64,000 nucleotides of DNA from Lachnospiraceae bacterium. Lineage in GTDB: Bacteria; Bacillota; Clostridia; Lachnospirales; Lachnospiraceae. The translations under genes were made by a program, and so were the position numbers. Where the stretch lies: positions 1 through 64,000 of the forward strand of contig JAQVCW010000020.1 of assembly GCA_028689585.1 (NCBI GenBank). Reading direction: 5' to 3'. A model generated the notes under the pieces. That model did not search any database. It saw nothing but the letters and a program-made list of their open reading frames with translations, and had not been told where the DNA came from. Numbering within the stretch: the stretch's first letter is position 1; each line of letters starts with the position of its first letter. Positions 58,898-64,000 of this stretch are shown here, piece after piece.

Positions 58898-60733
58898 TTA
58901 AACCTCCGGAGCTGCTTCTATTGCACCTGCAGGAAACAGCGCTTCAAATTCATTTCTGGAGATCTTTTCTTTTTCCATCAGCAGCGCCGCACTGCTGTGC
59001 AGCACCTCTTCGTATTCCGTGATAATGGATTTCGCTTTTGCATACGCCTCATCAATGATATTTTTCACTTCTTCATCAATAATGGTAGCAACCCGCTCTC
59101 CATACGCCCTGGTATGAGCCAGGTCACGGCCAATAAAAATCTCATCGTCCTCCTGATCGTAATTGATCAGTCCCAGCTTATCTGACATACCAAATTTTGT
59201 CACCATGGATCTGGCAATCCCGGTAGCCTGCTTGATATCCTGAGATGCGCCCGTAGTCACATCCTTGATCACCAGCTCTTCCGCCACACGGCCTCCCAGG
59301 CTGACTACAATATTTTCAAACATCTGATTTCTGGTATTGAACATCTCATCCCTTGACGGCAGCGGCATGGTATAGCCCGCAGCGCCCCGTCCGGTAGGAA
59401 TGATGGAAATAGTATGAACCGGGCCCACATCGGGCAGGATATGAAACAAAATTGCATGGCCTGATTCGTGGTAGGCGGTGATTCTCTTTTCTTTTTCTGA
59501 AATAATGCGGCTTTTCTTTTCCGCTCCGATACCGACCTTGACAAATGCTTTGTTGATATCTTCCTGAACAATATAGGCACGGCGTTCTTTTGCAGCCATA
59601 ATCGCAGCCTCGTTCATCAGATTTTCCAGATCAGCTCCGGTAAATCCCGCTGTTGTTCTGGCAGTCTCCTCCAGCCTTACATCATCTCCCAGGGGCTTGC
59701 CCTTGGAATGTACCCGCAGGATCTCTTCTCTTCCCTTGATATCCGGCCGTCCCACCGCCACCTGACGGTCAAAACGTCCCGGACGCAGAATAGCCGGGTC
59801 CAGAATATCCACACGGTTCGTAGCTGCCATCACGATAATGCCCTGATTCACGCCGAAACCATCCATCTCCACCAGCATCTGGTTGAGCGTCTGTTCTCTC
59901 TCATCATGGCCTCCGCCCATTCCGGTGCCTCTTCTTCGGGCCACCGCATCTATTTCATCGATAAAAATAATGCAGGGCTGATGTTTTTTCGCATCCTCGA
60001 ACAGGTCACGGACTCTGGAAGCGCCTACGCCTACAAACATTTCCACAAAATCAGATCCGGAAATACTGAAAAACGGAACTCCCGCTTCTCCTGCCACTGC
60101 CTTAGCCAGCAGAGTTTTACCGGTTCCCGGAGGGCCCACCAGAAGTACCCCCTTGGGGATCCTTGCGCCTACCTTCAAAAACTTCTCCGGCTCTTTGAGA
60201 AATTCTACCAGCTCCTGCAGGTCTTCCTTCTCTTCTTTCAGTCCGGCCACGTCTTTAAACATCACTCTTCCGGCATCCGGCGTAATCATGCGCGCCCGGC
60301 TCTTGCCGAAATTCATCATTTTGTTGTTGCCTCCTCCGGCCTGACGGTTCATAAAAGCCACAAAGAACAAAATCATGACTCCGGTCAGCAGAATGGGCAG
60401 AATCGTGGTCAAAAACAGACTGTCCCGTTCCACATCCTTTACGCTTACAGCAACATCATAATCCTTCAAAAGCGTCTCCGCTTCTTTTACATCGGAGACA
60501 TTTACCGTCTGGATACTTCCGTCATTTTTCGTGACCTGAAGTACACCGGTGGGTACCTCCCGGTTCTGAGTAATCTCAACTTTGGCTACCTGTTCTTCTG
60601 TCAGCATGTCCTGAAATTCTTTGTAGGTACTGTTTGATTTGCCATCAAGGTTCTCCCTGAGTGTGAACACCAGCATAACGAAGACCAGCAGTATCAGCAG
60701 ATAGACGCCGAAACCTCTTGTCGTTTTATTCAA
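58898..60733 (-). CDS. ftsH: ATP-dependent zinc metalloprotease FtsH
   Basis: 611 aa. Two N-terminal membrane segments (about 5-25 and 105-128), AAA+ domain with [23 protein letters not shown] and the second region of homology, then the M41 peptidase with HESGHA. Degrades membrane and regulatory proteins. The upstream ATG (60751) precedes the AGGAG, which sits within its own second and third codons; a TTG at 60731-60733 is eight bases after that AGGAG and is taken as the start. Confidence 0.95.
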   Translation of the reverse strand: MNKTTRGFGVYLLILLVFVMLVFTLRENLDGKSNSTYKEFQDMLTEEQVAKVEITQNREVPTGVLQVTKNDGSIQTVNVSDVKEAETLLKDYDVAVSVKDVERDSLFLTTILPILLTGVMILFFVAFMNRQAGGGNNKMMNFGKSRARMITPDAGRVMFKDVAGLKEEKEDLQELVEFLKEPEKFLKVGARIPKGVLLVGPPGTGKTLLAKAVAGEAGVPFFSISGSDFVEMFVGVGASRVRDLFEDAKKHQPCIIFIDEIDAVARRRGTGMGGGHDEREQTLNQMLVEMDGFGVNQGIIVMAATNRVDILDPAILRPGRFDRQVAVGRPDIKGREEILRVHSKGKPLGDDVRLEETARTTAGFTGADLENLMNEAAIMAAKERRAYIVQEDINKAFVKVGIGAEKKSRIISEKEKRITAYHESGHAILFHILPDVGPVHTISIIPTGRGAAGYTMPLPSRDEMFNTRNQMFENIVVSLGGRVAEELVIKDVTTGASQDIKQATGIARSMVTKFGMSDKLGLINYDQEDDEIFIGRDLAHTRAYGERVATIIDEEVKNIIDEAYAKAKSIITEYEEVLHSSAALLMEKEKISRNEFEALFPAGAIEAAPEV

Positions 60734-60796
60734 TTTCCATACTCCTTTCAAATCCTGCCAAACTATGGCTTATATTTTTGTCCGGATCCTCCGGTT

Positions 60797-61330
60797 CTAA
60801 TTTTCTTCCTCAAAGGAGATCACTCCGATATAGGGAAGATTGCGGAAACGCTGTGCGTAATCCAGTCCATACCCGATGACAAATTCATCCGGTATGGCAA
60901 AACCCGTATAATCCACCTTTACATCCTTGATCCTGCGCTCCGGTTTATCCAAAAGAGTGCACAGACGAAGGCTGGCCGGCTTCCGGCTGCTTAAGTTTTC
61001 CAGCAGATAGTTCAGGGTTCGGCCGGAATCAATGATATCCTCAATCACGATAACATCCTTCCCCTCCAGCGGTTCATCCAAATCCTTCACCATCTTTACT
61101 ACGCCGCTGGATTTCGTATCATTGCCATAGCTGCTGACCGACATAAAGTCCAGAGTCACCGGAACCGTAATGCGCTTCGCCAGCTCACAGGTGAAAAAAA
61201 TGCTTCCCTTCAGGATGCAGATCAGATGAACGGTACGTCCCTCATAATCTCTGCTGATCTGTTCTGCCAGCTCCTTAATCCTCTGATCGACTTTTTCTTC
61301 CGGTATCATCACCCGAATATTTTCCTTCAT
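60797..61330 (-). CDS. hpt: Hypoxanthine phosphoribosyltransferase
   Basis: 177 aa. Converts hypoxanthine or guanine plus PRPP to IMP or GMP. PRPP motif VIVIEDIIDSGRTL, KGSIFFTCEL loop, and the DEFVIGYGLDYAQRFRNLPY end that binds the base. It follows tilS by five nt and precedes ftsH, the standard order in Firmicutes. Confidence 0.95.
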   Translation of the reverse strand: MKENIRVMIPEEKVDQRIKELAEQISRDYEGRTVHLICILKGSIFFTCELAKRITVPVTLDFMSVSSYGNDTKSSGVVKMVKDLDEPLEGKDVIVIEDIIDSGRTLNYLLENLSSRKPASLRLCTLLDKPERRIKDVKVDYTGFAIPDEFVIGYGLDYAQRFRNLPYIGVISFEEEN

Positions 61331-61335
61331 ATGTT

Positions 61336-62778
61336 TTATTCCTCCATCATCTGTATTTTTAATATTCTGGCAGTCTTTTCGGTAACCTTGGCATCTTCAC
61401 TGATGCGCAGTCCCACCACCCATAAAATATGGGAGCCCTCCGCCAGCAAAAGAACCTGATCCCGCTCCTGCCTTGGAATCTTCTGGTCTATCAGATAGTC
61501 CTTCAGCTTTTTTCTGCCGCCGTCCTGTTTCACCACCAGATAGTCTCCGGTGCGCCGGGTTCTTATGCACACATTATTTTTCATTGTATCATAAGCGAGC
61601 CATTTCGTATACTTTTTTTCTGGAAATGACTGTGAATTTTCATCTTTCTCCAAATAAGAAACTTCAAACTTATGATTTCCTATTTTGTAGGTGCCTTCCG
61701 CCAAAATCCGGCAGCCTGCTTCCCCTGCAGCGGAGCCGGCGCTGTCTGCTCCCCTGTCTGCTCTCCGGTCTGCTCCCTTCGCTGCTTTCTCTCTTTTGCG
61801 GAAAACCAGCTCGTTTTCCCTCAGCCGCACAGCCTCCATTCCGCCCGGAAAATCCATCTGTTTTCCGCAGGGCATGGCAGCCAGATGCTTTAGCTGCCCA
61901 ATGTGCACCCGGGTGAAATCCTTCAGCCCCCGCCCCTTTTGCAGCGTTTCGATGCACCTGCGCAGAACATATTCCTGAAGCTGTTCCTCCGCCTGTAAAA
62001 ATTCCGTCAGCTCCAGGCAGATTTCTTCCTCCTCCGGCCGCACGCAGCTTCGATACAGCCGGTCCGTCTGCTCCTGGAGAAAGAGCTCCGCTTTTTGAAG
62101 CTGCTGCGCGCTCTCCGCAATATGTTCCACCGCTCTCGGATTAATTTCCTTCAGTGCAGGCAGTATCTGCAGTCTCATTTTATTTCTGGTATATTCTGTC
62201 TCAAAATTGGTCTGATCCGTCCGGTAAGAAATATTCTCTCTTTTCAGCAGCGCTTCAATCTCCTGCCTGGAAGTAAACAGCAGAGGCCGGATAATCCGCT
62301 CCCGAACCGGAAGGATGCCTCCCAGTCCCCGCAGGCCGCTTCCCCGGATCAGATTCATCAAAACCGTTTCCGCCTGATCATTTTCATTGTGAGCCACTGC
62401 GATCCTATCTGCGCCCAGCTCCCTGCGGATCCTCTCAAAAATATCATACCGCGCCTGTCTGCCAGCTTCCTCCAGCGTCTGTCCCGTGTCCCTTGCCAGC
62501 AGCCTTGCATCGATATGGCGCAGTTCACAGGGGATTTTCCACTCCCTGCTCAACTCCTCCACCCACTTTGCATCCATCTGGCTGGCCCTGCCCCGGATGC
62601 CATGTTCCACATGAACCACGGTAATCTTGCAGGGATGCTTTTGCTGCCATGCCTTCAAAATGTACAGAAGGCAGACCGAATCCGCGCCCCCCGATACTCC
62701 GGCAATCACATGTTCATCCGGCAGAAGCATCTCATATTCTTCAATTGTCTGTAAAATTTTCTCGGTTATCCTGTCCAT
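61336..62778 (-). CDS. tilS: tRNA(Ile)-lysidine synthase
   Basis: 480 aa. Changes the wobble C of the CAU anticodon to lysidine so that it reads AUA. N-terminal PP-loop SGGADSVCLLY, HVEHGIRGR and AHNENDQAETVLMNL; C-terminal TilS domains with the TRRTGDYLVVK motif. An Ala/Asp/Arg/Gly-rich stretch (about residues 335-355, ADRRADRGADSAGSAAGEAG) sits between domains and looks like slippage-derived filler. One base separates its start from the spoIIE stop. Confidence 0.94.
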   Translation of the reverse strand: MDRITEKILQTIEEYEMLLPDEHVIAGVSGGADSVCLLYILKAWQQKHPCKITVVHVEHGIRGRASQMDAKWVEELSREWKIPCELRHIDARLLARDTGQTLEEAGRQARYDIFERIRRELGADRIAVAHNENDQAETVLMNLIRGSGLRGLGGILPVRERIIRPLLFTSRQEIEALLKRENISYRTDQTNFETEYTRNKMRLQILPALKEINPRAVEHIAESAQQLQKAELFLQEQTDRLYRSCVRPEEEEICLELTEFLQAEEQLQEYVLRRCIETLQKGRGLKDFTRVHIGQLKHLAAMPCGKQMDFPGGMEAVRLRENELVFRKREKAAKGADRRADRGADSAGSAAGEAGCRILAEGTYKIGNHKFEVSYLEKDENSQSFPEKKYTKWLAYDTMKNNVCIRTRRTGDYLVVKQDGGRKKLKDYLIDQKIPRQERDQVLLLAEGSHILWVVGLRISEDAKVTEKTARILKIQMMEE

Positions 62779-62779
62779 T

Positions 62780-64000
62780 TTATTTATCCCATATCTTTCC
62801 CACCAGCACTGTCATGTCATCTCTGACCTGCATCTGCTGCTTCAGTAAAATCTGTTCCAGAAGCCTTCTTGCAAATTCCTTTGCATTATTGGTCTTTGTT
62901 TTCAGAATCAACTGTTCTAGCTGCGCTTCCCGCCCTTTTTCCAAAAAGGCATCCGCCACTCCGTCTGTCATCATAATGATCATGTCCCCGGAAATGAGCT
63001 GGCGTTCGGTTCGTTCATAATCCGCCGCCTGCACCACCCCGGCCGGCAGCGTCTGGCATCGGATCGATTCCAGCGTGTCTCCTCTTTTCAGATAAGTGGC
63101 ACTGGCTCCGGCTTTGATAATATCACATTTTCCATTATATAAATCAACCATGCACAAATCAATAGTAGAAAAAATTCTGTGATGATCCTGAAGCACCATG
63201 GAGGAATTGATCATGCGCACCGCCGTCTCCTGAGAGAAGCCGGCATCCAAAAACTTTTCCAGCAGCTCAATCACTTTTTCACTTTCCTGGCAGGCTTCCA
63301 CTCCTGATCCCATTCCGTCCGCCAGACTCATGATAACCTGCCCCCGCTCCCCCTGCCAGAATGCAAAGCTGTCTCCCGACACCAGTTCTCCTGTTTTCGT
63401 CATTCTGGCAATGCCGCAAAACATCTGATATTCGGTATCTGTCACGTAGTGATAAGTATCATATTCCTTCTTGATCGTAAGACGGCAGTCCCCGGCCGCC
63501 ACCATACGCCGTCCCATCGCTTTCGACATAATATCCGCCACGTCTTTGGCCTGCATACAGCTTCCGCCATTCATCCGCATGGTCACATACAGCTCCGGAT
63601 AAGTTTCCTCCCTGCGAAAAATCCATGCATTCTGGCATTGTATTTTTTCATACCGCAGCTCCTTGTCCAGCTTTTTCCGCTCCTTCTCCTTCAGTCCCTG
63701 TATCCGGTATATCCGCTCTGACATCTGCTTCAGCAGTGCCGCCGTATCCATAATCTGTTCCCCCGCGGCTGCCCGCTGCTCCAGCAGACGGTTATTCCAC
63801 AGCAGATTAATCCTCTCCTGCCGGAAAATCCGCCCCAACTGCTCCACATACTCCTCCGCCCGGCAGCAGTAGCCTCCGAATTTCCCCAGGTCATTCTCCG
63901 TCACTTCTCCTCTTTCCATTTTGCGCAGACAGCCATATACCATGCTGCAGCTCTCATAATACTGTTCCTGCCAGCATCGCTCTTCCCGGAAACAGCCGGT
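62780..64000 (-). CDS. spoIIE: Stage II sporulation protein E, C-terminal part
   Basis: Frame open to the window edge, so the N-terminus and membrane region lie outside. The visible part of about 406 residues includes the regulatory/helical linker and the PPM-type phosphatase domain (about the last 210 residues): SGDSFAFWQGERGQ, MSLADGMGSGVEA with metal-binding Asp, IIMMTDGVADAF and RDDMTVLVGKIW. SpoIIE dephosphorylates SpoIIAA and activates sigma F in the forespore, indicating an endospore former. Confidence 0.93.
   Translation of the reverse strand, partial: TGCFREERCWQEQYYESCSMVYGCLRKMERGEVTENDLGKFGGYCCRAEEYVEQLGRIFRQERINLLWNNRLLEQRAAAGEQIMDTAALLKQMSERIYRIQGLKEKERKKLDKELRYEKIQCQNAWIFRREETYPELYVTMRMNGGSCMQAKDVADIMSKAMGRRMVAAGDCRLTIKKEYDTYHYVTDTEYQMFCGIARMTKTGELVSGDSFAFWQGERGQVIMSLADGMGSGVEACQESEKVIELLEKFLDAGFSQETAVRMINSSMVLQDHHRIFSTIDLCMVDLYNGKCDIIKAGASATYLKRGDTLESIRCQTLPAGVVQAADYERTERQLISGDMIIMMTDGVADAFLEKGREAQLEQLILKTKTNNAKEFARRLLEQILLKQQMQVRDDMTVLVGKIWDK

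Overview
The window looks like a chromosomal segment of a Gram-positive, spore-forming anaerobe of the Clostridia, most likely Lachnospiraceae. The grounds are the order spoIIE-tilS-hpt-ftsH, the pair pth-mfd, rubrerythrin, an [FeFe] hydrogenase, a sucrose PTS and a very large wall-anchored repeat adhesin. No rRNA, tRNA or CRISPR array was seen. Nearly every gene lies on the minus strand; the exceptions are guaD-trmO and one AraC-type regulator.

Region 1 (1 to about 9.7 kb) is visibly AT-rich and full of broken genes, so it reads as a layered mobile/defence island. It holds a decayed AlbA_2/ATPase gene, a large serine recombinase with small companion genes, a resolvase-like pseudogene lacking the catalytic serine, and a two-gene cassette of an Mrr-like nuclease and a SEFIR-domain protein. 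Beyond these lie the 3' end of a second related recombinase, a RhuM gene bracketed by 142-bp direct repeats derived from a YhcG/DUF1016 nuclease remnant, and an AbiEi antitoxin whose AbiEii partner is truncated. The SEFIR plus Mrr-like pair is the best candidate here for an undescribed defence system.

Region 2 (9.7-23.2 kb) is one gene for a protein of about 4360 residues: signal peptide, Ala/Glu-rich segment, acidic Thr-Glu repeats, Ig-like adhesin domains, four CnaB repeats, eleven Spy0128-like isopeptide repeats, six SpaA-like repeats and an atypical sorting signal. It has a strong promoter and a leader of about 310 nt.

Region 3 (23.3-35.7 kb) is metabolic and regulatory: guanine deaminase with TrmO, a sucrose utilisation cluster (scrB, scrA, LacI regulator with paired operators), an NSS transporter, a HAD phosphatase, a shortened DapF-like protein, two regulators and rubrerythrin. 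Region 4 (35.8-45 kb) has a phosphate operon (Na/Pi transporter-PhoB-PhoR) behind a Pho-box-like repeat, and a two-gene [FeFe]-hydrogenase operon behind what appears to be a ZTP (pfl) riboswitch with terminator, followed by a diguanylate cyclase.

Region 5 (45-64 kb) is housekeeping: foldase lipoprotein, mfd, pth, murF, ddl, an L,D-transpeptidase, a GH13 amylase, then ftsH, hpt, tilS and the 3' part of spoIIE. Its intergenic spaces carry three kinds of structured repeat: tandem palindromic units, two hairpin-forming elements of 266 and 290 bp, and a two-hairpin leader element. The last sits 23-26 nt upstream of the starts of the adhesin, ldt and ddl genes, and its stems differ by compensatory changes. 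It is the most interesting non-coding signal in the window.
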